A DNA stretch of 64,000 nucleotides from a bacterium. GTDB taxonomy: Bacteria; UBA10199; 2-02-FULL-44-16; JAAZCA01. The stretch is taken from positions 62,001 through 126,000 of the forward strand of contig JBAZOP010000003.1 of NCBI GenBank assembly GCA_041648665.1, written 5' to 3'. Under the pieces are notes generated by a model. The model did not search any database, was not told the DNA's origin, and saw only the letters and a list, made by a program, of their open reading frames with translations. This document shows, in pieces, positions 40,883 to 48,949 of the stretch. Numbering within the stretch: the first letter of the stretch is position 1; every line of letters starts with the position of its first letter. A program made the translations under genes and the position numbers.

Positions 40883-41098
40883 TCAGTCGCTCTTGCCGAT
40901 CAGCTGTTGAACCATTTTGGTCAGGCAGTGGTCCGAGCGAAAGCTCTTCACCCGACGCCAGCTCTGCTCGCCCATGGCATCCAAGCCTCCCTCTTCAATC
41001 GAAAGGTAGCCCGATTCCTCTAGCACGACACGACACAGCGTTTCCACCTCGTGGTTCACCTTCGACGCGTACCCATGAAAGAGAAGTTTTCCAGTCAT
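40883..41098 (-). CDS. Small hypothetical protein
   Basis: A 71-aa alpha/beta protein, last gene of the 11.4-kb leftward operon. It ends one base before the rightward exported-protein gene ends, a convergent junction with no room for a separate terminator. No family is recognised. Confidence 0.55.
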   Translation of the reverse strand: MTGKLLFHGYASKVNHEVETLCRVVLEESGYLSIEEGGLDAMGEQSWRRVKSFRSDHCLTKMVQQLIGKSD

Positions 41099-41104
41099 TT
41101 TGTA

Positions 41105-41302
41105 TCACCTTTTGCACCCGGCTCCTCGGGGTAGGACCCACACACCGTCCCGCCTACGCACGAGAAACACTTCCTTCATCACACGCCAAGCACGCCCACA
41201 CCACCGACTCTGCTCTGGCGTCATTTGCGAGTCTGTTATCCTTGGGTCAGTGAGCGCCAACAGGATCTGCTGGCATCGCTTCAAGTCGTTCGGTGGTTTC
41301 AT
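41105..41302 (-). CDS. Small basic protein
   Basis: A 65-aa basic protein from ATG 41302 (ATGA overlap). Helical, rich in Arg at the end (FLVRRRDGVWVLPRG). No family is recognised. Confidence 0.55.
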   Translation of the reverse strand: MKPPNDLKRCQQILLALTDPRITDSQMTPEQSRWCGRAWRVMKEVFLVRRRDGVWVLPRGAGCKR

Positions 41303-41625
41303 CGTGGATTCTCCTTGTGCTGCCGCCACGCCCTCTCGAACTCTGCCTTCTCGCGCTCGGCCCGCTTCTGCTTCTCGCGGTCCTCTGCCACCGTGCGAGC
41401 CAGTGACTCTACCCGCTCCAGATTCTTCAGCACGATCTCGTTAGCTGCTTTCGTCACCGCGTCACGAAGAATCTTCGCACACCCCTCGCAGGTGTCGTTG
41501 ATAACGGGCCACTTGCGCGTCTCGGGTATGTCCCAGCCCTCGAAGTTGGGGCTCGTCTGGAACGAGCCGTAGTTTTCCGTCGCGTCACTGAGCCGCCTAG
41601 CGCACACGCCACAATAGCAAGCCAT
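41299..41625 (-). CDS. Zinc-knuckle coiled-coil protein
   Basis: A 108-aa protein. N-terminal CYCGVCARR and CEGCAK could bind zinc; residues ~60-105 form a long charged helix (EDREKQKRAEREKAEFER) likely to be a coiled coil. The same plan recurs at 37997-38296. Confidence 0.6.
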   Translation of the reverse strand: MACYCGVCARRLSDATENYGSFQTSPNFEGWDIPETRKWPVINDTCEGCAKILRDAVTKAANEIVLKNLERVESLARTVAEDREKQKRAEREKAEFERAWRQHKENPR

Positions 41626-41629
41626 CACG

Positions 41630-41851
41630 TCACCTCGGCAGTCCGAATACCTCCAGCGATCCTTCGTAGTCGCGCCCGGTCAGGTACCTGAGCGACTCCT
41701 TGGAGACCGGGCACCCCATCTTCCAGTCCCACACCCGCTGCGTCCTCGGACCCCAGATGCCATCGACAGCAATCTGCTCGTCGGCGTGCCACGAGGTGTC
41801 GAACTCCATGCGGTTGAGGATGCCCTGAATCTCCTCTACGATGGCGATCAT
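41630..41851 (-). CDS. PG_binding_1-like small protein
   Basis: A 73-aa protein from ATG 41851. AVDGIWGPRTQRVWDWKMG (about residues 28-46) matches the core of peptidoglycan-binding domain 1 (V-D-G-x-x-G-x-x-T). Free-standing copies can bind cell wall or have been reused. No signal peptide is seen. Confidence 0.62.
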   Translation of the reverse strand: MIAIVEEIQGILNRMEFDTSWHADEQIAVDGIWGPRTQRVWDWKMGCPVSKESLRYLTGRDYEGSLEVFGLPR

Positions 41852-42549
41852 GGTCCGAACCCATCCAATCTCGGCCTGATCCCGGCCTTCCGCAGCTGAT
41901 CGAACGCTGTTTGCGCGCACCTGTGCAGAGTGCCGATCCGTTCATCCGCAATCCGCAGCTGGTTCCGCAGCGCCTGATTCTCCGCCGCGGCATCCTCGCG
42001 AGAAGCAATCTCCTTCTCGTACAGGTCGGACGCTTCGTGCGCGATCTTCTTCCACGCCGCGAGCTTCGATCCGTAGATCGACTCGGCGTCGTTGACGAGA
42101 GCGCCGATGCGCGCCTCGATCTGCTCAACGGTTGCGGTCGAGGGGCTCAGGTTCGCAGCCCTGGCGAACCGCTCGCGCAGATCCGACTCGGGCTGGCGGA
42201 CGGCGAAAGAATAGAGCCTGCCTTCGGGGATGTCCGTCAGATCGAACGTGGACACCATGACGTGAGCGTTCCACTCTTCTCTCGTCGGGTTCTCGACGAG
42301 CACTGTGACCCTTTCTCCAGTTCGCAGGACAACCGGCTCGTATGTGCGGTAGCAATCCCTGTCAAAGACGGTGCGACGACCCGCTGTGACAGTCCGTATG
42401 TAAAGCGCGCCGGTCGTCTCCCATACATCAACCAGCTGCACGAGCTTCTCAGCGACGTACATAAGAGTCTGTGACCCACCAGATGGGATCGGGCTCGAAC
42501 TGGTCAGATTGTGCTCGGACATTCTGCCTCTCATGTTCTCGATCTTCAT
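41848..42549 (-). CDS. Hypothetical protein
   Basis: A 233-aa protein from ATG 42549 (ATGA overlap). A beta-rich N-terminal half (RRTVFDRDCYRTYEP, RTGERVTVLVENPT) and a long helical C-terminal half with coiled-coil character. It begins MKIEN, as does the ThyX-like protein. No family is recognised. Confidence 0.6.
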   Translation of the reverse strand: MKIENMRGRMSEHNLTSSSPIPSGGSQTLMYVAEKLVQLVDVWETTGALYIRTVTAGRRTVFDRDCYRTYEPVVLRTGERVTVLVENPTREEWNAHVMVSTFDLTDIPEGRLYSFAVRQPESDLRERFARAANLSPSTATVEQIEARIGALVNDAESIYGSKLAAWKKIAHEASDLYEKEIASREDAAAENQALRNQLRIADERIGTLHRCAQTAFDQLRKAGIRPRLDGFGP

Positions 42550-43103
42550 GATCTTACCTTCCCCTTCGGCGTTGTCGCCACTTCGTGTAGCCTCCGCCAG
42601 ATCGCCTGCGCCTCCCCGAGCGGCATCACGCGGTGTTCGCATCCGTTCGGAACCCCCAGAACCGACATCTGCGTATCGGCGGCCATCCTCGACGGAAACA
42701 TGAGCACCTTGTCGTGTAGAGTCGCCCAGCCGCCTCCGATGTACCACAGCCACTCGCCGTTGTGTGCCTTCTGGACACGCCCTAGCACCCACGGCTGGCC
42801 AATCTCGTCATCGACTTCCTCGACCGGGGGCTCAGCCGTGGTCTTCTCGTCAGGGACACGGATCTGCTGGAAGTCGAGTCTGCGCAGGTAGTGCGTATCG
42901 CTGCTGTAGCGGGCCTTCCCACTGACACGAAGTCGGCCAACACAGGGCTCCCCTGGCTTCGCGCCGCAGCACTTGCACGTCACGTACGCCACACAGACGT
43001 GCGTGCGCATGTAGCGCCCCCGCTCGTTGGGCACCACGACGAACACCATGTTCTTATGCCCAGCGGCGATGATCGGAGCGGAAGGGTACGGTTTCTTAGT
43101 CAT
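42546..43103 (-). CDS. Hypothetical protein with zinc knuckle
   Basis: A 185-aa protein. CKCCGAKPGEPC near residue 43 is a knuckle often seen in phage proteins that bind DNA or handle nucleotides; a Trp-rich middle (GEWLWYIGGGW) follows. No family is recognised. Confidence 0.6.
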   Translation of the reverse strand: MTKKPYPSAPIIAAGHKNMVFVVVPNERGRYMRTHVCVAYVTCKCCGAKPGEPCVGRLRVSGKARYSSDTHYLRRLDFQQIRVPDEKTTAEPPVEEVDDEIGQPWVLGRVQKAHNGEWLWYIGGGWATLHDKVLMFPSRMAADTQMSVLGVPNGCEHRVMPLGEAQAIWRRLHEVATTPKGKVRS

Positions 43104-43112
43104 CTCGACGCC

Positions 43113-43412
43113 TCAATCGTAGTACGCCACGCTCAGCATCTTGTAGAGAGCGAACGGAACACCTTGTTCCAGCATGTACCCCACAACTCTCTTGCCAACC
43201 ATCTCGTCCCTGTCGCGGGCCTTGGCAAAGACGCGAAGCATGTGCGCCTGCCACAGCGTTGGGCTCAGCTCCCCGCGCTCCCACTTCGAGACGGTCATCT
43301 CATGCACGCCGAGAAGCTGTCCGAGCCTCGCCTCCGTCATGGAGAGAGCTTTGCGCAACCGGGTGATGCCCCTTGGGCGCATGCTGAAGGTGGTTTCTGT
43401 GAAGGTCTTCAT
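43113..43412 (-). CDS. XRE-family helix-turn-helix regulator
   Basis: A 99-aa protein from ATG 43412. ITRLRKALSMTEARLGQLLGV followed by HEMTVSKWERGELSPTLWQ (about residues 16-56) is a typical XRE/Cro HTH with the W-E-x-G-x-x-x-P ending. A short C-terminal helical part may dimerise. Likely a transcription regulator of phage or host genes. Confidence 0.78.
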   Translation of the reverse strand: MKTFTETTFSMRPRGITRLRKALSMTEARLGQLLGVHEMTVSKWERGELSPTLWQAHMLRVFAKARDRDEMVGKRVVGYMLEQGVPFALYKMLSVAYYD

Positions 43413-43678
43413 GACTTCTCTACCGGCACCTGGGCTCGCAGCCTGGGGATAGCCAGTTCGCAAGTCCGCAATCCGACCGCTAAAGGCATGGGCAACTTCT
43501 CGATCCCACCGATCGAGTTCACGTACTCGCGAGCCTTCTTCGTGCAGCGCTCCAGATCGCCCATCTCCCGCTCGCGCTCTGGAGTGCCGGGCGCAGTGCC
43601 CTGCGCAGCCAACAGAAGGTGCATCTTCGCTTCCGCCAATAGATCAACCACGCGGAGCAACTCAGGTGTGAGTTTCAC
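43409..43678 (-). CDS. Small helical protein
   Basis: An 89-aa protein from GTG 43678 (GTGA overlap with the gene upstream). Helical with a Pro-rich turn; located directly upstream of the XRE regulator. No family is recognised. Confidence 0.55.
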   Translation of the reverse strand: MKLTPELLRVVDLLAEAKMHLLLAAQGTAPGTPEREREMGDLERCTKKAREYVNSIGGIEKLPMPLAVGLRTCELAIPRLRAQVPVEKS

Positions 43679-43923
43679 GGCTTCACCAGCCGCAAATGCG
43701 TCTTCGCCGCCGCCATCCACTTGGCGATCTGCTGATCGGCCTCCCGCTCCACCTCGTCCTTGGTCTCGTCATCGAAGGCCGCGGCGTAGATGACCTCCAG
43801 TGGGTGTTTCAGATCGTACTCTTCCCCTCGCGCGAGCACGACCTTCTTGGCGATCTTGGTGACGCTGTTCCAGTACACAACGAGTTCGCGTTCCCCAACG
43901 GCTGCAAGTCTGACGAATGCCAT
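43675..43923 (-). CDS. Small hypothetical protein
   Basis: An 82-aa protein from ATG 43923: beta-rich start, acidic helical end (DDETKDEVEREADQQI). No family is recognised. Confidence 0.55.
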   Translation of the reverse strand: MAFVRLAAVGERELVVYWNSVTKIAKKVVLARGEEYDLKHPLEVIYAAAFDDETKDEVEREADQQIAKWMAAAKTHLRLVKP

Positions 43924-43934
43924 ACTTCCTCCGT

Positions 43935-44165
43935 TCAGCAGGGAGCGCAGCCAGGGTGAGTAGGGCAGTACACCTCGCACTCCTGCGCGTCCTCCTCCAC
44001 GGCGTCCTCGTCCGACGCTTCCTCAGACCCAGCGTCCTCCTGCTGGGCGTCGGGCGCAACCTCGCTCTCCGCCTCCCCTGCGTCGGGCACCTGATCCCCA
44101 GAGCCGATGTTCACCGACCCGCCGCATGCGGCCAACAAAACCAACAACCACCCGTACCTGATCAT
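43935..44165 (-). CDS. Short lipoprotein
   Basis: A 76-aa protein with a classical lipoprotein signal: MIRYGWLLVLLAACGGS, lipobox L-A-A-C with the modified Cys at position 14. The mature part is very acidic and ends in a Cys cluster (ECEVYCPTHPGCAPC). Phage lipoproteins of this sort can sit in the periplasm or outer membrane and block superinfection; that role is only a possibility. It implies a host with lipoprotein processing, most likely Gram-negative. Confidence 0.7.
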   Translation of the reverse strand: MIRYGWLLVLLAACGGSVNIGSGDQVPDAGEAESEVAPDAQQEDAGSEEASDEDAVEEDAQECEVYCPTHPGCAPC

Positions 44166-44632
44166 GCCATTCCTCCCTTACTGTTGACGCCCATCGCAAA
44201 CGAGCCCGGGGCCTGCCCAGCGAGTGCTTCCGCCATGTTCACAAAGGGGCACTCGATGCCCTTCACCTTCAGGGCTCCGATGAGCTGAAGCCCGATGTGC
44301 CCACCCTTCATCAGCTCGCATTCCTGATAGATGATCGCGCGCGTCGTATCTGTCATCCCGGGCTCGGTGCCGTTCCACAGCGCGGCGGCGTGCGTCCACT
44401 GCTTCGCGAACTGCTCCTGCGACATGTTGGGCTTTCCGCAGAGGATCGTGAACTCCTTGCCTTGCATCTTGAGTACGACAGTAATCTGGTTCGGATAGTA
44501 GGCGCAGAAGATGTCGGCGGCAGGGAAGCCCAGCCTGCGCAGGGCCTCCCACATTGCGAGCACTTCCCGGATCGGCGCGGGGATGTGGCGCGGTTGGATG
44601 GGTCGAACGCGGGGGCTCTTGGCTTTGGTCAC
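44162..44632 (-). CDS. Hypothetical protein
   Basis: A 156-aa protein from GTG 44632 (GTGA overlap); longer readings would overrun the preceding gene. Alpha/beta, with a PNMSQEQFAKQWTHAAALW helix. No family is recognised. Confidence 0.58.
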   Translation of the reverse strand: MTKAKSPRVRPIQPRHIPAPIREVLAMWEALRRLGFPAADIFCAYYPNQITVVLKMQGKEFTILCGKPNMSQEQFAKQWTHAAALWNGTEPGMTDTTRAIIYQECELMKGGHIGLQLIGALKVKGIECPFVNMAEALAGQAPGSFAMGVNSKGGMA

Positions 44633-44832
44633 GACTTCTTCTCCTGTATCCGACCGTACATCACACCCCACGAGAAGCGCCAAATAACGAACGACACGCC
44701 GCATTCGTCGAACTCAATAGCGAGCCAGCGGATCCAGACGGATCCTTCGATCAGGCGGCACGCGTAAGGCTTGACCCAGAAGGGCAGATCCAGCACCTGC
44801 CATGCCTTGCCGAAGCGGCGGAGCACTTTCAC
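44629..44832 (-). CDS. Small aromatic protein
   Basis: A 67-aa protein from GTG 44832 (GTGA). Rich in Trp, Phe and Tyr (WVKPYACRLIEGSVWIRW, FVIWRFSWGVMYG) without a clear membrane span. No family is recognised. Confidence 0.55.
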   Translation of the reverse strand: MKVLRRFGKAWQVLDLPFWVKPYACRLIEGSVWIRWLAIEFDECGVSFVIWRFSWGVMYGRIQEKKS

Positions 44833-45650
44833 GGCTCCACCTCGTAGCTCGTGATCACAACCTCGCCGACCTTACCCCGCTTGCTGGCGTCGCAGTTCAC
44901 GTTGCGCCGCGCCGAGACGGAGTGGATGCGGAAGCCGCCGAACATCTCGCGCACCTCGGGCGTGTCGGCCTGCGACAGCATCACGTACGCGCCTCGCTGC
45001 CTTGCCTCGCAGCAAGACGCGCGGAGCCGCTTCAAGTCCTCCAGGCCGAAGCCGCCCGGCGTGTACGTCGTGAAGTTCGCTGTCTTGGTTAGAGGCACAT
45101 AAGGCGGGTCACAGTAAGCCAGCGAGCCCTCCTCCGCGTTCGCTATGATGCTCTGAAAGTCCGCGCACATGATGCGAGCCTTCTGAAGAGCCGCGGAGCA
45201 CGCGCGAAGGTTCTCTTCGTCACACGTCGTCGGCAGCTTGTCGTCCTTCCACTTGCCCCACGGCACGTTGAAGCCACCGCTCTTGTTGACGCGATAGAGG
45301 CCGTTGAAGTCGGTGTGATTCAGGTAGATCGTCCTGGCAGCCGCCGCGGCAGGGGACAGATCCGCTGGCTTCAGGCTGCGCAGCGCGTAGTACCGCTTCT
45401 CGTCGATCGGCAACTTCTTCAGCTCGTGAATCACGGAACCCACCTGAAGGGCGACTGCTAGGTAGCAGCTCACAAGCTCCAGGTTGGCGTCGGAGACGGT
45501 TGCGTGCTCCGGTGCCAGATCGAAGAACATCGCGCCGCCGCCAAGGAACGGCTCGTAGTAGTGGTTGAAGCTCTTCGGCATCAGCGCGCGAAGCTGTGGG
45601 AGAAGCTGGGTCTTCCCACCTGCCCAACGGAGCAGGGGATAAGCCTTCAC
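44829..45650 (-). CDS. DNA N6-adenine methyltransferase, D12 (Dam) class
   Basis: A 273-aa protein from GTG 45650. Motif order is that of Dam: LLRWAGGKTQLLPQL at the N-terminus, SAM-binding EPFLGGGAMF (33-42), the NGLYRVNKSGGFNVPWG loop (116-132) and catalytic DPPY (181-184, in YCDPPYVP). Length matches the family (about 270 aa). It should methylate adenine in phage DNA, commonly GATC, to evade restriction or mark replication. No matching endonuclease is nearby. Confidence 0.9.
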   Translation of the reverse strand: MKAYPLLRWAGGKTQLLPQLRALMPKSFNHYYEPFLGGGAMFFDLAPEHATVSDANLELVSCYLAVALQVGSVIHELKKLPIDEKRYYALRSLKPADLSPAAAAARTIYLNHTDFNGLYRVNKSGGFNVPWGKWKDDKLPTTCDEENLRACSAALQKARIMCADFQSIIANAEEGSLAYCDPPYVPLTKTANFTTYTPGGFGLEDLKRLRASCCEARQRGAYVMLSQADTPEVREMFGGFRIHSVSARRNVNCDASKRGKVGEVVITSYEVEP

Positions 45651-46138
45651 GTCGCCCCCGTCATGCGTCGGACATGCGTCACGAAGTCCTGCCCTGGCCG
45701 CACGTTGTGCTTCTCCAGGTAGTGGGCGAAGCCCTCGGGCCACACGAACGTCCCATCGGTCAGGTCTGCGTCGCCCATCTCCGCGTCGTCGATGCCGCAC
45801 TTGAAGCGGCACGTGGAGTAACCGAAGTAGCGCTCCAGGACGCGACCCTTGCGCAGGTACGCGATCACCATGCCGCGCTCGGCAGGATCCCAGGAAGGGT
45901 CAACGAAGTCCTTCGGATCCGGAAGAGACAGCAACGATTGCAGACGAACGTTGCCCGCGAGCCACGTGAGAATGCCAAGTGATCGAGGAGTCTGGATAGC
46001 CTCAATGAGCCTGTGGAAATCCGATGGCTGCCTATCGGCTGACGGCGGTCTCCAGTACCCGATAGCCCGAAGCCCTTGCGTGCCCTCGATATTGTCGGGG
46101 TGCTTAGGCAGAACCATCGACTTAGGCTGCTCGATCAC
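45647..46138 (-). CDS. Hypothetical protein coupled to the methylase
   Basis: A 163-aa protein from GTG 46138, overlapping stops on both sides (GTGA twice). Alpha/beta with an acidic C-terminal third containing CRFKCGIDDAEMGD. Immediately upstream of the adenine methylase, so possibly linked to it. No family is recognised. Confidence 0.58.
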   Translation of the reverse strand: MIEQPKSMVLPKHPDNIEGTQGLRAIGYWRPPSADRQPSDFHRLIEAIQTPRSLGILTWLAGNVRLQSLLSLPDPKDFVDPSWDPAERGMVIAYLRKGRVLERYFGYSTCRFKCGIDDAEMGDADLTDGTFVWPEGFAHYLEKHNVRPGQDFVTHVRRMTGAT

Positions 46139-46335
46139 GGCGTCGCCCCCATCTCCTTGCACCCTGCATGCTTGGCCTTGAACACCGCTTCCGTCCAGCG
46201 CCAGTCGTGGAGACTGATCGGGTACTTGCGGACCTCACCCTTCCCACAACGGGCGCAGCGGATGGCGCACTGATTGTCGCTGACCATCTCGACCACGCCC
46301 CACGTCACCTCGACCGGCTTGCTGTCCTTACCCAT
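46135..46335 (-). CDS. Small zinc-binding protein
   Basis: A 66-aa protein with CAIRCARCGKG and a late Cys, consistent with a single zinc ribbon. Overlaps the SLOG-type gene upstream by 8 nt. Confidence 0.58.
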   Translation of the reverse strand: MGKDSKPVEVTWGVVEMVSDNQCAIRCARCGKGEVRKYPISLHDWRWTEAVFKAKHAGCKEMGATP

Positions 46336-46699
46336 CGACGACCTCCATCACTTCCACGCCCGCCTTCCGCGCTTGGCGCACACAATCCTCCGTGCCTTTT
46401 CCGCCCGGGAATGCCACGACGAGATCCGGCTTGCCTTCATCGAGCATGCGCCGGTTGCGGATCGGCCCCGCCGCATACCCGTCCCGATCCCAGTTGGCGG
46501 GGAACGAGAACAGATCGCACTTGAACACGTCTGCGATGTGAAACGTTCGCAGAACCCACTGCGCCGCGAGTGTGTCGGCTCCGCGTGCTGCGCCGTGGAT
46601 GAGCGCGTCGATGCCACGCTCCGCATGCAGCTTGTCGAGAACCTCGAACACGCGCTCGCGGTTGGCGTAGTCCCTGCCGCCGCAGACCAGTACGCGCAT
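46328..46699 (-). CDS. SLOG/DUF2493 (YspA-like) nucleotide-binding protein
   Basis: A 123-aa protein. MRVLVCGGRDYANRE at the N-terminus, DALIHGAARGADTLAAQWV (31-49) and VVAFPGGKGTEDCVRQA (93-109) are the three signatures of the DUF2493/SLOG superfamily, a Rossmann-like fold that binds nucleotide ligands and is used as a sensor in defence and stress systems. Free-standing phage copies have no firm function; ligand binding is inferred. Confidence 0.8.
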   Translation of the reverse strand: MRVLVCGGRDYANRERVFEVLDKLHAERGIDALIHGAARGADTLAAQWVLRTFHIADVFKCDLFSFPANWDRDGYAAGPIRNRRMLDEGKPDLVVAFPGGKGTEDCVRQARKAGVEVMEVVDG

Positions 46700-46926
46700 C
46701 ACAGTCCAGCCTTCCTGCGCATGGCAGCAACGTTGCTGGCCGACAGCGCCAACGATGCGCGACTCTCCGCCCGCGCTTCTGGCGACTTCACGGAGAAGCG
46801 CCGATACCCGTTGCGGCCAATCGGGCAGTCGTAGCACTCGTACTCCGCTCCGTACCCAAACCCGTAGTCGGGCGTGGTCAGTCCGACACGCTCGGATCCG
46901 CACCAGATGCACTTTACGCCGCTCAT
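46699..46926 (-). CDS. Small zinc-ribbon protein next to IsrB element
   Basis: A 75-aa protein from ATG 46926: CIWCG, then CYDC, a two-knuckle zinc ribbon, followed by a basic helix. Its ATG overlaps the IsrB stop (ATGA), so it borrows the transposon gene for translational coupling. Confidence 0.6.
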   Translation of the reverse strand: MSGVKCIWCGSERVGLTTPDYGFGYGAEYECYDCPIGRNGYRRFSVKSPEARAESRASLALSASNVAAMRRKAGL

Positions 46927-47963
46927 CGGATCTCCGTGGCGGAAACCCCGCCCTTCAGGCCGGGGAGGAGCCGCGTCCTCCATGCGTTGTAGGTCAGGAA
47001 ACGCACATCTGCTGGCTTCGCGTTCTGGCAAAGGCGCTTACCATCTGCCACTGCGAGCAGGCTGATCCTCCCAGCCATCGTCCCGCCAACGTAGACCAAC
47101 CCGTACTTCGGGTGCGTGACCAGCGATCCTCGCTTCAGTCCACGACTGCGCGTGCCCCCGTACGCCTTGCGAACCCCGCCCTTCGCGGGCTGAAGCATGT
47201 GCAGTTGTCGCCGATGCAGTCGGATCGGCGAGACGCACATCATCCGCTTGTTCTCTGGCAGAATGTGCCCACCGACGTACCAGTTGGCGAGCACCCAGCT
47301 GTCCACGCAGTGCGCCTCGAAGACTTCCGACATCTTCGACTTGGACTTCTTGAGCCCCGCGGCATTGCGCAGCTCGAACGTCTCCCACCCTTGCTTCACG
47401 TGCACGTTGCCGAAACGCTTCAGCTCTTCGTAAAACCACGCCTTACCGACTTCGAGCGGGGAGAAGCTGCGGTTCCACTTCCGCTGCCACTTCTTGGTCT
47501 TCGCCCTGATGTCCTCGACGGCGATGTCGGTGATCGGAAACACCTTCGCGAGCTGCTCGACGATGCGCAACTTCCACTGCCATCGTGCCTTCGTGCTCGG
47601 AGGAAGACCCCCGCGAGCACGGTTCTTCCTGCACGCCCGATAAGGCGTCTTACGGGACCGACGCGCCCGACGCATGTTGTGGCGCACCTCCACGGCATCC
47701 TTGACGTGCCGCACAGCATCCGCCTGGATGTTGAGCAGCGTGTGCGCCTCAGACTTGACCGTGAACCCTTCCTTCTTCGATCCGGGATCGATTCCAACCA
47801 CAACTGGCTGCAAGACTCGACTAGACGGCTCAACGTTCAGGCGGATGCAGAAGATGCCTCGCTTCCAGAAGGGCGTTGCCTTCCTCGATGCGACCATCTG
47901 CCGCGCTCGCTTTTCCGAGCACGGCATCAATGGCATCCGCTGACTGTCAACAACTGGAACCAC
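46923..47963 (-). CDS. isrB: IsrB RNA-guided nickase (IscB-lineage, no HNH domain)
   Basis: A 346-aa protein from GTG 47963. An N-terminal PLMP domain (residues 8-28, MPLMPCSEKRARQ) is typical of IscB/IsrB. RuvC-I VVGIDPGSK gives Asp59; an Arg-rich bridge helix follows (92-115); RuvC-II DIAVEDI gives Glu150; RuvC-III FEAHCVDSW gives His218 and Asp221. Only ~68 residues separate RuvC-II from RuvC-III, with no HNH motif, and the length matches IsrB (about 350) rather than IscB (about 400-500). All RuvC residues are present, so the nickase may be active. No TnpA is adjacent. Confidence 0.88.
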   Translation of the reverse strand: MVPVVDSQRMPLMPCSEKRARQMVASRKATPFWKRGIFCIRLNVEPSSRVLQPVVVGIDPGSKKEGFTVKSEAHTLLNIQADAVRHVKDAVEVRHNMRRARRSRKTPYRACRKNRARGGLPPSTKARWQWKLRIVEQLAKVFPITDIAVEDIRAKTKKWQRKWNRSFSPLEVGKAWFYEELKRFGNVHVKQGWETFELRNAAGLKKSKSKMSEVFEAHCVDSWVLANWYVGGHILPENKRMMCVSPIRLHRRQLHMLQPAKGGVRKAYGGTRSRGLKRGSLVTHPKYGLVYVGGTMAGRISLLAVADGKRLCQNAKPADVRFLTYNAWRTRLLPGLKGGVSATEIR

Positions 47964-48195
47964 AAATCACCTCAAGAAGAATGCCCGTAAGGGCCTTGTG
48001 TATGCGCCACTTCGACACCTTCCGGCCGAGGGAAGCGGGGCTAGTGGGGCACCCCGCATGTCGCTCGCCCTGCCACGGGCAGCCGGTTCGGTTGGCGGCA
48101 CGGAGCCGCCCTGTCTAGTCAACCGTTTGGTCTCTCTGGTCCGCATGGCTTTGCTTTCCTTCAAGCCCCTGCCTTTAGGGAGGGGTGGTTGACTG
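46935..48195 (-). mobile_element. IS200/IS605-superfamily element carrying isrB
   Basis: Left-end hairpin at 48165-48185 and right-end hairpin at 46946-46965 have similar arms (CCCCn-nnCC ... GGnnGGGG) and bracket isrB and its putative omega RNA. The element sits inside gene 47967-48392 of the coupled operon. It lacks a transposase, so it would depend on one in trans. Exact ends are uncertain by several bases. Confidence 0.65.
47964..48195 (-). ncRNA. Putative omega RNA (HEARO-type) of isrB
   Basis: About 230 nt lie between the element's left end and the isrB start, on the isrB strand, where IscB/IsrB omega RNAs are encoded. The sequence is rich in short complementary stretches. In this family the guide is at the RNA's 5' end, supplied by flanking DNA; here that would be the minus strand just beyond 48195, inside the interrupted gene. 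Inferred from position and family knowledge, not from a covariance search. Confidence 0.6.
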
Positions 48196-48392
48196 TAGTA
48201 GTAATGCGAGGAAGGGTGCACTTCCTGCAACTGGCACACGATCTGCGACCGCTCGAACTCGATGTACGGCCCGCGCCCGCCGATCACAACCCGTCGGTAC
48301 CCGACCGAGAACAAGACGCCGGTCTCGGTGTAGAGGCGCATCATGGTCGAGCCTTCAACCGGAATGCGCAAGCGAGCAGCGTAGTCTTGCAT
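47967..48392 (-). pseudogene. Small phage gene interrupted by the IsrB element
   Basis: From ATG 48392 about 65 codons (MQDYAARLRIPVEGST ... HPSSHYYYS) read as an ordinary beta-rich protein of this operon. Beyond ~48197 the frame runs into the transposon left end and turns into Pro/Arg/Gly-rich nonsense until 47967. The original C-terminus has been lost or displaced. Its start overlaps the upstream stop (TGATG). Confidence 0.65.
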
Positions 48393-48949
48393 CAGCCCTC
48401 CAGACTCTTCATGCGCAGCACCACCGGCAGCATATCCTTCCGCGCACGCTCCGCCGCCGTTTTCCCAAAGTGCTGCTCGATGCCTCTTGCCAGGATCTCA
48501 AACCCCCACCGAAGCCTCCACCGTACTCCGTCGTCTGCTGTGAAAATCACGTTGTCGATCCGCCCCACCTCCAGCGGGAACAGCCACTCGTGTCTCCAGA
48601 GAGCCGCCAGGGAAAGCGGAACCATCAGATCATCCACGTCAACGAGGATGAGCGCTTCGTCGCCGCCATCGGTTGCGGGGAGGAGCACAACGGTCTGCTC
48701 GACGCCGTTGAACTCGACGGAGCCCCTGATCTGGCGGCTGATACCGGGCTCGGCACTGTACCTGTTGGCCACCTCCCGCTGATCCCAGACCGACTCCATC
48801 GAGCTTGCCAACCCGATCACGTCTTCGAGGGAAGCGTGAACGTCGGCAAAGATAATGGGATCGCCGCATGACATTATGGCATCTATGGCAGCGCGGCACG
48901 CCATGCTCAGCCCGGTCATGTCGGAGCGGTACACGGGACGCTTTTTCAT
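48392..48949 (-). CDS. Hypothetical protein
   Basis: A 185-aa protein from ATG 48949 (ATGA overlap). Alpha/beta, with VDVDDLMVPLSLAALWRHEW and a helical end. No family is recognised. Directly upstream of the interrupted gene. Confidence 0.6.
   Translation of the reverse strand: MKKRPVYRSDMTGLSMACRAAIDAIMSCGDPIIFADVHASLEDVIGLASSMESVWDQREVANRYSAEPGISRQIRGSVEFNGVEQTVVLLPATDGGDEALILVDVDDLMVPLSLAALWRHEWLFPLEVGRIDNVIFTADDGVRWRLRWGFEILARGIEQHFGKTAAERARKDMLPVVLRMKSLEG

Noticed and set aside
47967..48196. C-terminal half of the 141-codon frame as real protein
   Set aside because: It translates the transposon left end and omega RNA region; Pro/Arg/Gly-rich with no protein-like pattern.
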